The notes below the pieces were generated by a model. The model was not told the origin of the DNA. It searched no databases and saw nothing but the letters and a program-made list of their open reading frames with translations. This document shows positions 1 to 12,864 of a stretch of 64,000 bases of DNA, one piece after another (position 1 is the stretch's first letter; each line of letters opens with the position of its first letter). This stretch comes from an uncultured SAR116 cluster alpha proteobacterium (GTDB lineage Bacteria; Pseudomonadota; Alphaproteobacteria; Puniceispirillales; GCA-002684695). Location: positions 24,822-88,821 of the forward strand of contig CACBIM010000008.1 in NCBI GenBank assembly GCA_902539295.1, in the 5' to 3' direction. Position numbers and translations under genes: made by a program.

Positions 1-692
1 CATATAAAGTTGAAACAGATGTTAATTTTAGAGATACTGTTGTAACACTTTTAATTGATAACTCTGGCTCCATGAGAGGCAGACCTATAACAATAGCCGC
101 ACTTTCAGCAGATATTTTATCAAGAACATTAGAAAGATGTGCAGTAAAAGTTGAGGTACTAGGTTTTACTACTAAAGCATGGAAAGGTGGCCAAACAAGA
201 GAAAAATGGCAACAAGAAGGAAGAGCAAATAATCCAGGAAGATTAAACGACTTAAGGCACATTATTTATAAGGCTGCTGAAGAGCCATGGAGACGCGCCA
301 GAAATAATCTTGGGCTAATGCTTAGGGAAGGAATATTGAAAGAAAACATAGACGGTGAGGCTCTTGACTGGGCTCATAAAAGACTCTTATCTCGTTATGA
401 AGAACGAAGAATATTAATGGTCATTTCTGATGGAGCGCCAGTCGATGATTCAACTTTATCAGCTAATTCTGGCAATTATCTGGAATCTCATTTGAGAAAT
501 GTAATCAATTATATTGAAAACAAATCACCAGTTGAGTTATTAGCCATTGGTATCGGGCATGATGTCACAAGATATTATTCAAAAGCAGTTACTTTAACCG
601 ATGCAGAACAACTTGGAGGAGCAGTAACAGAACAACTAGCTAATTTATTTGAGGAAAAAAGACCACAAAAATTATACAAAAATGCATCTTAA
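1..692 (+). CDS. cobT: Cobaltochelatase subunit CobT, C-terminal part (5' end outside window)
   Basis: The first complete codon is at base 3 and the frame is open from the window edge, so the track's ATG at 72 is internal. About 229 residues are visible. They form the von Willebrand A domain of CobT: a MIDAS motif [14 protein letters not shown], then [16 protein letters not shown] and a C-terminal [15 protein letters not shown] segment. CobT pairs with the AAA+ subunit CobS and with CobN to insert cobalt in the aerobic cobalamin pathway. Neither CobS nor CobN is in view. The gene runs tail to tail with rpmB, 4 bp apart. The family call is firm; whether the cell makes B12 cannot be judged from here. 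Confidence 0.93.
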   Translation, partial: YKVETDVNFRDTVVTLLIDNSGSMRGRPITIAALSADILSRTLERCAVKVEVLGFTTKAWKGGQTREKWQQEGRANNPGRLNDLRHIIYKAAEEPWRRARNNLGLMLREGILKENIDGEALDWAHKRLLSRYEERRILMVISDGAPVDDSTLSANSGNYLESHLRNVINYIENKSPVELLAIGIGHDVTRYYSKAVTLTDAEQLGGAVTEQLANLFEEKRPQKLYKNAS

Positions 693-696
693 AAAA

Positions 697-981
697 TTAT
701 TTGTTTTTAGCTTGCACTAACTGAAGTTTTAACTTTTGTGCTTTTTCAGTAAGATGTGAATTGCTACTATTTAAAAGGAATTCATCCAATCCACCCTTTT
801 TCTCAACTGTTCTTATCGTTGAAGCTGCAACTCTAAATTGAAGCGTTTTACCTAAAATAGAACTATGCATTGAACTTTTTTGAAGATTTGGTAAAAACCT
901 TCTTTTAGTTCTATTATTGGCTTTACTGACATTATTACCTGTCATAACCTTTTTGCCTGATAATTCACATACTCTTGACAT
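697..981 (-). CDS. rpmB: 50S ribosomal protein L28
   Basis: The protein begins MSRVCELSGKKVMTGNNVSK, followed by ANNRTKRRFLPNLQ, the typical L28 signature; 94 residues is a normal length for alphaproteobacteria. The track starts four codons earlier at a TTG, but a GGAG ribosome-binding site at 988-991 sits just upstream of the ATG at 979-981, so I use 981. It is transcribed alone towards cobT. L28 binds the large subunit near the E site. Confidence 0.97.
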   Translation of the reverse strand: MSRVCELSGKKVMTGNNVSKANNRTKRRFLPNLQKSSMHSSILGKTLQFRVAASTIRTVEKKGGLDEFLLNSSNSHLTEKAQKLKLQLVQAKNK

Positions 982-1070
982 CTTAATCTCCAAATAATTG
1001 TGCTTGTATAAGCTAGGTTATGTTAATCGTCAAGTATGTATAGAATATTTATTCTTTTAATATTAAGCGA

Positions 1071-2138
1071 TCATAATATTGAATTTAATTTTATAGCTTC
1101 TTTGTAATTAAGTGCCCCTACAGCTTCTAAAATGGATTTAAACCCATCTCTTTTTAAGTATTGATCAATTTCATTTGTAATTACTTTTACTATATTGGGC
1201 CCTTGATATAGTAACCCTGTATAAAGCTGGACCAAACTAGCTCCAACTAGAATTTTTGTATAAGCTTGTCTTGCATTTTCAATGCCGCCAACACCCACAA
1301 GCCCTATTTTACCCTTTGAGTGATTATTTATATAATCCAATAGTTTTGTTGATTTTTCAAAAATTGGTTGTCCTGATAACCCGCCTGAAACTAATTTGCT
1401 CTTTCTAAGAAAATCAGAGGGCAACTCTATTGACGTATTAGAAACTATTATTGCATCTATTTTCTTTGCTAGAGCAACTTCAATAATTTTGTCGATTTGA
1501 GAATATTTTTCGTCAGGTGAAATTTTTAAAAAAATTGGTGTATATTTGCTATTTTGGTTCATACCTTCCTTAGTTGCTTCTATTACTTCTAAGAGCAAAT
1601 CTTTATCATGAAATTTCCTAAGATATGGGGTATTTGGACTGGAAATATTTATTGCTAAATAATCACAATAATTTGACAAATTACTCGAGGTCACTTTAAA
1701 ATCTTCGATTGGATTTTTTGATTCTTTATTTGGACCAATATTTACTCCTAAAACTCCATCTCTTCTTTTACAATCAATAAGTCTCTTTTTAACAATTTCC
1801 ATTCCGTCATTATTAAAACCATAGCTATTTATTACAGCTCTATCTTTATATAATCTAAACACTCTTGGCTTATTATTACCTTCTTGAGGAAATGGAGTAA
1901 CAGTCCCCACTTCAACAGATGAGAACCCCAATTGAAAAATACCTTGAAAACATTGACCTGATTTATCAAAACCTGCGGCCAGGCCTACAGGATTTTTGAA
2001 TTTTAAATTAGCTATTCTTGTATATAAATTTTTGGTCCTATAGCTTATAAAATAATTTCTAGAGAGCATAGATACTGCTAATTTATGTGCAGTTTCTGGA
2101 TCAAAAAAATTTAAAAAGTATTTGATTAAATTATTCAT
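1071..2138 (-). CDS. pyrD: Dihydroorotate dehydrogenase (quinone), class 2
   Basis: This enzyme oxidises dihydroorotate to orotate in pyrimidine synthesis and passes electrons to membrane quinones. The N-terminal helix FFDPETAHKLAVSML is the quinone-tunnel extension that marks class 2. It is followed by FMN-site motifs NPVGLAAGFDKSG, INSYGFNNDG, the catalytic-serine segment NISSPNTPYLR, IVSNTS and VGVGGIENARQ. Its 355 residues match class 2 length. It is a single gene, divergent from the aminotransferase at 2213; the 74 bp between them must hold both promoters. pyrF, two steps later in the pathway, is elsewhere in this window. Confidence 0.96.
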   Translation of the reverse strand: MNNLIKYFLNFFDPETAHKLAVSMLSRNYFISYRTKNLYTRIANLKFKNPVGLAAGFDKSGQCFQGIFQLGFSSVEVGTVTPFPQEGNNKPRVFRLYKDRAVINSYGFNNDGMEIVKKRLIDCKRRDGVLGVNIGPNKESKNPIEDFKVTSSNLSNYCDYLAINISSPNTPYLRKFHDKDLLLEVIEATKEGMNQNSKYTPIFLKISPDEKYSQIDKIIEVALAKKIDAIIVSNTSIELPSDFLRKSKLVSGGLSGQPIFEKSTKLLDYINNHSKGKIGLVGVGGIENARQAYTKILVGASLVQLYTGLLYQGPNIVKVITNEIDQYLKRDGFKSILEAVGALNYKEAIKLNSIL

Positions 2139-2212
2139 TGGGAAAGCCTTGCCAAATTTATCTTATAATGGCAAGTCTTAGTATTATATATTATAGAAAG
2201 TGTTAAAAGACT

Positions 2213-3052
2213 ATGGATGCTATAACTTGGATTAATGGTAATTGGATAGAAGGCAATCCTCCAATTTTAGGACCAATGACTCAATCAACTTGGCTTGGTT
2301 CACTCGTGTTTGATGGCGCGAGAAGAATTAATGGAAAATATCCAGATTTAGATTTACATTGCGACAGGTTAATTAAAAGCTCAGAAAGAATGGGCCTTAA
2401 ATCTCCTAAATCTGCTAGTGAAATATTAAATATATGCATAGAAGGATGTTTAAGATTTGATAGTAGCAAAGATTTATACATTAAGCCTTTGATTTGGGCG
2501 GAAGATGGAATAGGAATTATTGCACCAGATCCGGAAAGTACAAAGCTAGCTGTGTGTATTTTTCCTGCACCTTTACCTGAAGGAGGAATGTCTGCATGCC
2601 TCTCAAGTTACATAAGACCTATGGAAAATGCAGCGCCGACAGATTCAAAAGCAGCAGCGCTATACGCAAACACAGGTCGAGCAGTAAGAGAAGCAAAGGC
2701 AAAGGGATATGATAACTGTGTAATTTGTGATCATGAGGGATATGTTGCGGAATTTACAGTTGCTAATTTGTTTAAAGTAAAAAATAAAATTGTTTACACT
2801 CCCAAACCAACTGGTACCTTTTTAGTTGGTATTACAAGAAATCGAGTTATAAACCTTTTAGTAGAGTTAGGCATTGAAGTTATTGAAAGTAAGATTAAAC
2901 CTGAAGAACTTCTGGAAGCAGATGAAATTTTTTGTTCTGGAAATTATGTTAAATTAAGAAAAATTGTTAAGTACGAAAATAAAAACTTTAAGAATACACC
3001 AATATTTGATTTGGCTTATAAAGCTTATTGGGATTGGATGAAAACTATTTAA
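2213..3052 (+). CDS. Branched-chain aminotransferase-like protein (PLP fold type IV)
   Basis: A 279-residue class IV aminotransferase. Visible family features are WINGNWIEGNPP and WLGSLVFDGARR near the N-terminus, the candidate PLP-lysine in DSKAAALYANTGRA, GYVAEFTVANLF in the middle, and the phosphate cup GTFLVGITRNRV. This is a subtype seen in alphaproteobacteria that differs from classical IlvE (HALHYASSVFEG type), so the substrate is not certain. Branched-chain amino acids are most likely; D-alanine or 4-amino-4-deoxychorismate are less so. The last 8 bp overlap the end of the convergent lysS gene. Confidence 0.85.
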   Translation: MDAITWINGNWIEGNPPILGPMTQSTWLGSLVFDGARRINGKYPDLDLHCDRLIKSSERMGLKSPKSASEILNICIEGCLRFDSSKDLYIKPLIWAEDGIGIIAPDPESTKLAVCIFPAPLPEGGMSACLSSYIRPMENAAPTDSKAAALYANTGRAVREAKAKGYDNCVICDHEGYVAEFTVANLFKVKNKIVYTPKPTGTFLVGITRNRVINLLVELGIEVIESKIKPEELLEADEIFCSGNYVKLRKIVKYENKNFKNTPIFDLAYKAYWDWMKTI

Positions 3053-4652
3053 GCTTTCCTAAAAGAGCATCATCAATTAAACTTTTAGTTTCTTCTATCC
3101 CATAAAGTGAGATAAAAGAACCCATTCTAGGACCTTCACTCTGACCGAGTAATATTTCATATAAGCTTTTAAACCAATCTCTGAGATTTTCAAAATTATT
3201 TTCTTTTCCTATTGAAAAAACTAGTTTTTGTATTTCCTCAGATGATGAAGATTTTTCTAATTTTGTTAAACCGGTAGACAATTCTTTTAATGCTTTTGTC
3301 TCATTATCATCCGGCAGACGATATTTCTTATTTGGTTTAATCATATCATTAAAATATACAACTGATAGATTAACCATATTTTCTAGAAATTTATTTTTCT
3401 TTGATTTGGCTCCAGGTGCGTATTTTTCAATAAAGCCCCAAATAATCTCTGGATCTTCTGCGTGGCATACAGAAGCAAGGTTTAGTAAAAGAGAAAAAGG
3501 GATAGTTATATTTTCTTTTGGAATTTCACTAGGTTGAATATTGTGAACATATAGAGAAGGATTGTTTAAACGCTCTTCATCAGATTGAGAAATAAAATTC
3601 TTAATTTGAGTTAAATATTCATCAACTGATTTAGGAATTACATCAAAGTACAGTCTTTTTGCTCTTTTTGGGTGCCCATACATAAAATAAGAAAGTGATT
3701 CTTGGGGTCCATAACTTAACCACTCTTCAATAGTTAATCCGTTTCCTTTTGACTTAGAAATTTTTTCACCGTTTTGATCTAAAAATAACTCATAATTGAA
3801 GCCCTCGGGGGGTCTTGAACCAATTTGTTTATTAATTTTACTAGATAGAGAAACAGAATCTATTAAATCCTTACCAGCCATCTCATAGTCAACTCCAAGT
3901 GCATCCCAGCGCATTGCCCAATCACATTTCCACTGTAATTTGCATTTTCCACCTGTAACAGAAATTGTAACTTTCTGATTATCAGCTGGATCAGTGTATG
4001 TAATTGTCCCATTTTTTTTATTTATTTCATTTATGGAAACTTCAAGCACTTTTCCAGTTTTCTGACAAATAGGCAAAAAAGGTGAATAAGTTTTCCTTCT
4101 TTCTTCTCCGAGTGTAGGAAGTATTATTTGCTTTATTTTCTCATAATTGTCTAAAACCTTAATTAAAGTTTTGTCAAATAAGCCGCTTTTATAGCAATCA
4201 GTTGCGCTATAAAATTCGTATTCAAAATCAAAACTATCTAAAAATGATTTAAGTCTTGAATTATTATGCTCTCCAAATGATGGATGAGTCTGAAAGGGGT
4301 CTGGAACTTTAGTAAGTGGGTGACCAATGTAATTAGACATACTTTCCTGGTTAGGAATATTTGAAGGAACTTTGCGTAAACCATCCATATCATCTGAAAA
4401 GCAAATTAATTTTGAAGACCTGCCTGTTAATAAGGTAAAAGCCTTTCTGACAAGATTGGTTCTGAAAACCTCACAAAAAGTTCCTATATGCGGAAGCCCT
4501 GAAGGGCCATAACCAGTCTCAAAGACTACTAACTTATCCTCAGGAAGGTATTTTAGCCTATTAATTATTTTTTTAGCTTCTTGGAAAGGCCAAGTGTTAC
4601 ACTTTTCAAGAGCTAGCTTGCTAAAATCATCTATTTTTAAGTTTGTTGTCAT
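3045..4652 (-). CDS. lysS: Lysyl-tRNA synthetase, class I
   Basis: At 535 residues this is the archaeal/alphaproteobacterial class I enzyme (also called LysK), not the class II LysS of E. coli. The signature HIGH-type motif is GLPHIGTFCEVFRTN near residue 55 and the KMSKS loop is EKISKSKGNGLT near residue 298. Cysteine pairs that could hold zinc are present mid-protein (GGKCKLQWKCDWAMRWD). It charges tRNA-Lys. It lies downstream of groEL on the same strand, but a strong terminator separates them. It overlaps the convergent aminotransferase gene by 8 bp. Confidence 0.95.
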   Translation of the reverse strand: MTTNLKIDDFSKLALEKCNTWPFQEAKKIINRLKYLPEDKLVVFETGYGPSGLPHIGTFCEVFRTNLVRKAFTLLTGRSSKLICFSDDMDGLRKVPSNIPNQESMSNYIGHPLTKVPDPFQTHPSFGEHNNSRLKSFLDSFDFEYEFYSATDCYKSGLFDKTLIKVLDNYEKIKQIILPTLGEERRKTYSPFLPICQKTGKVLEVSINEINKKNGTITYTDPADNQKVTISVTGGKCKLQWKCDWAMRWDALGVDYEMAGKDLIDSVSLSSKINKQIGSRPPEGFNYELFLDQNGEKISKSKGNGLTIEEWLSYGPQESLSYFMYGHPKRAKRLYFDVIPKSVDEYLTQIKNFISQSDEERLNNPSLYVHNIQPSEIPKENITIPFSLLLNLASVCHAEDPEIIWGFIEKYAPGAKSKKNKFLENMVNLSVVYFNDMIKPNKKYRLPDDNETKALKELSTGLTKLEKSSSSEEIQKLVFSIGKENNFENLRDWFKSLYEILLGQSEGPRMGSFISLYGIEETKSLIDDALLGKLK

Positions 4653-4712
4653 TGAACTTGTTATGTTTTCAATTTGTATATATTTTTTTATAAAGAATTA
4701 AAATCTTTAAAT

Positions 4713-4738
4713 AAAAAAGGCCGGCAAAAAGCCGGCCC
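4713..4738 (-). terminator. Intrinsic terminator of groES-groEL
   Basis: On the minus strand a perfect 7-bp all-GC stem (GGCCGGC, TTTTT loop, GCCGGCC) is followed directly by six Ts. It lies about 20 bp past the groEL stop codon and before the lysS start, so it should end the heat-shock transcript. Confidence 0.9.
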
Positions 4739-4757
4739 AAAATATTATTTTAGTTGG

Positions 4758-6479
<1,722 letters not shown>

Positions 6480-6764
6480 TTAAAGTACGCCCATTATGTC
6501 AGATTCTTTCATTATTAAGTAATCTTCATTATCGATTTTTACTTCAGTTCCTGACCATTTACCAAAAAGAACAGTGTCACCTGCTTTGACATCCAGTGGC
6601 ATAATCTTTCCACTATCATCACGAGCACCATTTCCTACTGCAATAATTTTTCCTTGCATTGGTTTTTCTTGTGCACTGTCTGGAATTATAATTCCGCTTG
6701 CAGTTTTTTCTTCACCATCAAGGCGCTTGACTACAACACGGTCATGGAGTGGCCTAAATTTCAT
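6480..6764 (-). CDS. groES: Co-chaperonin GroES (10 kDa)
   Basis: The 94-residue protein begins [20 protein letters not shown], contains the mobile loop [18 protein letters not shown] and ends [13 protein letters not shown], all canonical. It caps the GroEL cavity. A GAGGAG-like ribosome-binding site lies a few bases upstream of the ATG. It is the first gene of the groES-groEL operon, and the CIRCE operator lies about 36 bp upstream of its start. Confidence 0.98.
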   Translation of the reverse strand: MKFRPLHDRVVVKRLDGEEKTASGIIIPDSAQEKPMQGKIIAVGNGARDDSGKIMPLDVKAGDTVLFGKWSGTEVKIDNEDYLIMKESDIMGVL

Positions 6765-6799
6765 AGTTATCTCCTCATATCCTTTTAAAAATTAAGTTA

Positions 6800-6826
6800 T
6801 TAGCACTCTCACATTGAGAGTGCTAA
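6800..6826 (-). promoter_or_regulatory. CIRCE operator (HrcA binding site)
   Basis: TTAGCACTC, nine spacer bases, then GAGTGCTAA is an exact match to the CIRCE consensus on both arms. It lies in the groES leader. By family knowledge it is bound by the HrcA repressor, which releases on heat shock. hrcA itself is not in the window. Confidence 0.97.
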
Positions 6827-6829
6827 GGA

Positions 6830-6858
6830 CAAATAGCTACTAATTAAATTTATTTCAA
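6830..6858 (-). promoter_or_regulatory. Candidate sigma-70-type promoter of groES-groEL
   Basis: On the minus strand TTGAAA and TATTTG are separated by 17 bp, and the -10 box lies just upstream of CIRCE, the usual arrangement for HrcA-controlled promoters. The -10 match is weak, so this is a placement guess. Confidence 0.4.
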
Positions 6859-6883
6859 GACCTAAATTAAAAAAAATTTTTTT

Positions 6884-9000
<2,117 letters not shown>

Positions 9001-9049
9001 AATAAATTTTTAATTAAAAAATATTGAATTACAACGACTTGTCTTAATA

Positions 9050-10813
9050 TTATTTGATAATTTTATTTTTCTTAATATTCAATTCTTTTAATTGATCATC
9101 TGATATTTCAGAAGGTGCCCCCATCATTAGATCTTCTGCTTTACCATTCATAGGGAATAAAATGACTTCTCGAATGTTAGGCTCATTAGCAATAAGCATG
9201 ACTATTCGGTCAATACCAGGAGCAAAACCTCCATGAGGGGGGGCACCAAATTTAAAAGCACTAATCATACCTGAAAAATTAGCATCGACTGTTTCCTTAG
9301 AATAACCTGCTATTTCAAACGCTTTATACATTACTTCTGGTAAATGATTTCTTATAGCACCAGACGAGAGCTCTACACCATTGCATACTAAATCATACTG
9401 CCAAGCTTTGATATCTAATGGATTTAGATTATTGAGTGCTTCTAAGCCGCCTTGGGGCATAGAAAATGGGTTATGTGAAAATTCAATTTTACCTTTTTCA
9501 TCTAACTCATACATAGGAAAATCAATTATCCAACAAAATTTATAACCATCAGTTTCAGAAATTCCTTGATCTATACCAATTTTTACTCTTGCTTTTCCAG
9601 CTAAATCAGCCGCATCCTTTTCATTTGAACAAGAAAAAAATGCAGCATCACCATCTTGAAGCCCTAACCTGTTTTTTATTTCGTCACATTTTTCTTTTCC
9701 AAGCGCTCCTGCAACTGGCCCTTTAGCCTCGCCGTCACTATAGATTATATACCCCATTCCCGGAGCACCCTCTCCTTGAGCCCAACTATTCATTCTATCA
9801 GCGACAGACCTGCTCCCACATTTTGGTCCTGGAACAGCTCTTACAACAGCATTTTTACTAGCAATTAAATTTGCAAATAGTGAAAAGCCACTTCCATCAA
9901 AAACATCTGTAACATCTACAATCTTTATTGGATTTCTTAGATCTGGTTTATCAGTTCCATAGAGCAACATGGCTTCAGCATAAGTCAATCTTTTGAAAGG
10001 TTTTTCTAGTTTAGCATTCGTAAACTCTTCAAAAACTCCCCCTATAACTGGCTCAACAGCATTAAAAACGTCCTCTTGCTCAACAAAACTCATTTCAAGA
10101 TCTAATTGATAAAATTCTCCAGGACTTCTGTCAGCTCTACTATCTTCATCTCGAAAACAAGGCGCAATTTGAAAATATTTGTCAAAACCTGAAACCATTA
10201 TTAATTGCTTAAATTGCTGTGGGGCTTGCGGAAGAGCATAAAACTTTCCAGGATGAAGCCTTGCTGGAACCAAAAAATCTCTTGCACCTTCTGGACTTGA
10301 AGCTGTCAATATAGGCGTTTGAAATTCCATAAATCCTTGATCAATCATTCTCCTTCTTATTGATTGAATCACTGAAGACCTTAGAATTATATTATTATGT
10401 AGGCGATTTCTTCTTAAGTCTAAATATCTGTAACGAAGTCTTATTTCTTCTCCTGCATCATCATCTGAGTTCACTTGTAAAGGAAGTGTTTCAGCTGTTG
10501 ATAAAATTTCCAAATCATTGATTTTAATCTCAATTTCACCAGTTGGTATTTTAGAGTTGATGGTATCATCTGACCTTTTCACTAACTCACCGTTTACTTT
10601 AATAACAGACTCAACTTTTAATGGCTCAACAAGTTTAAATACTTCTGACTCCATATCAGTTACACATTGGGTTATTCCAAAATGATCTCTTACATCAATG
10701 AATAGCAAACCTCCATGATCTCTTTTGCGATGAACCCAGCCAGAGATTTTTACAATTTCACCTACGTTACTTGCTCTTAATTCTGAGCAATTATGAGACC
10801 TGTAATGATTCAT
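9050..10813 (-). CDS. aspS: Aspartyl-tRNA synthetase (bacterial type)
   Basis: At 587 residues it has the OB-fold anticodon domain ([20 protein letters not shown]), class II motif 2 ([20 protein letters not shown]), the bacterial GAD insertion in the middle, and motif 3 ([14 protein letters not shown]). It charges tRNA-Asp; in many alphaproteobacteria the enzyme is non-discriminating, which cannot be settled here. The small DUF1289 gene ends 8 bp upstream on the same strand, so the two are probably co-transcribed. Confidence 0.97.
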   Translation of the reverse strand: MNHYRSHNCSELRASNVGEIVKISGWVHRKRDHGGLLFIDVRDHFGITQCVTDMESEVFKLVEPLKVESVIKVNGELVKRSDDTINSKIPTGEIEIKINDLEILSTAETLPLQVNSDDDAGEEIRLRYRYLDLRRNRLHNNIILRSSVIQSIRRRMIDQGFMEFQTPILTASSPEGARDFLVPARLHPGKFYALPQAPQQFKQLIMVSGFDKYFQIAPCFRDEDSRADRSPGEFYQLDLEMSFVEQEDVFNAVEPVIGGVFEEFTNAKLEKPFKRLTYAEAMLLYGTDKPDLRNPIKIVDVTDVFDGSGFSLFANLIASKNAVVRAVPGPKCGSRSVADRMNSWAQGEGAPGMGYIIYSDGEAKGPVAGALGKEKCDEIKNRLGLQDGDAAFFSCSNEKDAADLAGKARVKIGIDQGISETDGYKFCWIIDFPMYELDEKGKIEFSHNPFSMPQGGLEALNNLNPLDIKAWQYDLVCNGVELSSGAIRNHLPEVMYKAFEIAGYSKETVDANFSGMISAFKFGAPPHGGFAPGIDRIVMLIANEPNIREVILFPMNGKAEDLMMGAPSEISDDQLKELNIKKNKIIK

Positions 10814-10821
10814 TTGTATTC

Positions 10822-11034
10822 CTAATTTTTATTAATTTTTTTTATGCTTCTTCTGTTAACTCTTCTTTTGAGACCTTGTCTTTCCCTAAGTATAGGTAAT
10901 AAAGATAATCTTTCATCATTATTCATATAAGGCCAAAGAGCAATTTCATTTTCAGTTCTAAAACATCCTTCACAAAATCCAGTTGATTTGTTTAATTTAC
11001 AAATACTAACACAAGGTGATGGTAGATTTTTCAT
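10822..11034 (-). CDS. DUF1289 family protein
   Basis: A 70-residue protein with the cysteine pattern of DUF1289 (YdhL-like): [22 protein letters not shown], then a [16 protein letters not shown] helix and a basic tail. The four cysteines look like a metal site (inference). It starts at an ATG and lies immediately upstream of aspS. The family has no established biochemical role. Confidence 0.88.
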   Translation of the reverse strand: MKNLPSPCVSICKLNKSTGFCEGCFRTENEIALWPYMNNDERLSLLPILRERQGLKRRVNRRSIKKINKN

Positions 11035-11133
11035 TTAGGCTCATAATTAATTATTTTTTCAGTTACTATCAAGATAAATTTTAAATTATAATCTTAAATT
11101 AAAGGTTAATTTAATCAATTTGGAGATTTCAAA

Positions 11134-11985
11134 TTGGAGACACAAAATGCTCTAGTCATAGGAATTGGTTATGTTGGAATAAGACTAGTAGAAAAAATTA
11201 ATAGTCTTGGCATAAAAGTGTTTGGATTAAGTAGGAATGAAAAAAGTCTAGAAAAATTAGAAAAATATGATGCTCACAAAATTTATTGGGATGAAAAAAG
11301 TTTATTAAATTTTAGTTTAGTAGATAATAAGATAAATTTCGTTCTTTCTACAGTTCCACCTAACAGCATAGGAAATGATCCTGTATTAAACATATTTAAT
11401 AAAAAATTATCACAATACAAAGGATGGCTCGGATATATATCTTCTACATCTGTATATGGAGGTGAAAATAATCAAATAATTGATGAAAGTTCAGAATGTT
11501 TGCCACAAACTAGCAGGGGAATTACAAGGCTTAAAGTTGAGAAAGCATGGCTTAACTTTGGTTCAGAAATTTTTAGAGTTGCTGGAATATATGGTGATAA
11601 AAGATCACCTTTTGAGAAATTACCAGATAAAAAAACTTATTTAGTTGATAAAGAAAATCATGTTTTTAACAGAATTCACATTGAAGATTTAGTTGAAATC
11701 ATTATCAAGTCCTATACAAATCCTAGGCCGCAAAGAATTATAAATATATCAGATGGCAATCCTTGCAACCAAATTGAATTCTACAGAGAGGCTTGTAGAA
11801 TATCTAACTCTAAAATGCCAAAAATTTATAAAATAAATGAAATTAAAATGTCAGATAAGCAAAAAAGTTTTTGGCTATCATCTAAACACATAGTTTCTTC
11901 AATTCTCAAAAATGAATTCAATTATAAGTTTATTCATCCAAATTATAAGTCAGGCTTGAAAGCGATTTGGAAAATGAAAAATTAA
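11134..11985 (+). CDS. NAD-dependent epimerase/dehydratase family protein (extended SDR, YeeZ-like)
   Basis: A 283-residue Rossmann protein beginning METQNALVIGIGYVGIRLVE (dinucleotide-binding motif) with GYISSTSVYGG mid-protein and the segment FNRIHIEDLVEII typical of sugar-nucleotide epimerase relatives. The active-site Tyr-x3-Lys is atypical (TSRGITRLKVEK), so catalysis is uncertain. The start is TTG at 11134, supported by GGAG at 11122-11125; no ATG in frame is near. It overlaps the convergent GT2 gene by 4 bp at the stops. Confidence 0.8.
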   Translation: METQNALVIGIGYVGIRLVEKINSLGIKVFGLSRNEKSLEKLEKYDAHKIYWDEKSLLNFSLVDNKINFVLSTVPPNSIGNDPVLNIFNKKLSQYKGWLGYISSTSVYGGENNQIIDESSECLPQTSRGITRLKVEKAWLNFGSEIFRVAGIYGDKRSPFEKLPDKKTYLVDKENHVFNRIHIEDLVEIIIKSYTNPRPQRIINISDGNPCNQIEFYREACRISNSKMPKIYKINEIKMSDKQKSFWLSSKHIVSSILKNEFNYKFIHPNYKSGLKAIWKMKN

Positions 11986-12791
11986 ATTTTTGATGAAATA
12001 AATTTGTAAAAACTTTCTTCTTTTTTACTGTTCATAAATTTATTATTCCAAATAATTTTATTCTGTAATACTCGAATAATTTGGATATTAGTATAACTAT
12101 TTTCTACTTTAAGTTCTTTAAAATAATAATGCCGCCAATATTTATAAGAATTGTCAACTAGTTTACTGAAATCCTTTTGGGATGTTTTACTCTTTTCATT
12201 GAGCCAAATTTGATATTTGGAATGTGAAGGAATTTTTGATCTGTAAGGGATTTTTTTTAGTAAATTTATGCAATGAATTACATCTTGCGATGCACCATTT
12301 GGGAATGGTCCTGCAAGTTTTTTTAACACTAGAGGATGAAAACTACCGGGAAGAAGACCAAAATGTTTTATTTCAAAATTATAACCTGGGTCTAATGTAA
12401 AAAGATGATTTCCATTTTGATTTAAAATTTCTGTTTTAGTGATAGCCATCCCATATCTCATGGCAATAGGTTTAAGTTCACACAAGTAATTTGAAGACCA
12501 GGTGTCATCAGCATCTAGAAATCCTATTATTTTGCCACGAGCAATTTTGATGCCACGATTTCTTGCTTCACCCGCACCAGTTCTTAATTTTCCCGAAGGA
12601 TTTAAGATGCGAATGTTTTTATTTAATAACTTAAAATGATCATATTTAGAGTTGTCATCTACTGATAATATGATTTCTATTTTATCTTGGTCATAAAGCT
12701 GATTATTTATTGAAGAAATAGCACGCTCTAAGGTAGAATGGGCTTTATAAACAGGTATTATTACTGATATTTCAGGAGTAATTATTTTCAT
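11982..12791 (-). CDS. Glycosyltransferase family 2 protein
   Basis: A 269-residue GT-A fold enzyme: ISVIIPVYKAHSTLERAISS at the start, IILSVDDNS, GAGEARNRGIKIARGKIIGF and the metal-binding FLDADDTW. The C-terminal half is lysine-rich and does not match a subfamily I can name. It would transfer a sugar from a nucleotide donor, probably to an envelope glycan. It stands alone, divergent from pgi and overlapping the epimerase-like gene tail to tail by 4 bp. Confidence 0.85.
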   Translation of the reverse strand: MKIITPEISVIIPVYKAHSTLERAISSINNQLYDQDKIEIILSVDDNSKYDHFKLLNKNIRILNPSGKLRTGAGEARNRGIKIARGKIIGFLDADDTWSSNYLCELKPIAMRYGMAITKTEILNQNGNHLFTLDPGYNFEIKHFGLLPGSFHPLVLKKLAGPFPNGASQDVIHCINLLKKIPYRSKIPSHSKYQIWLNEKSKTSQKDFSKLVDNSYKYWRHYYFKELKVENSYTNIQIIRVLQNKIIWNNKFMNSKKEESFYKFISSKI

Positions 12792-12864
12792 TAAATGCTA
12801 TAAGAGTTTTATTAACTAACTTAATAAAAAAATATAAATTAAGTTATAATATTTGGAAGTTAAA

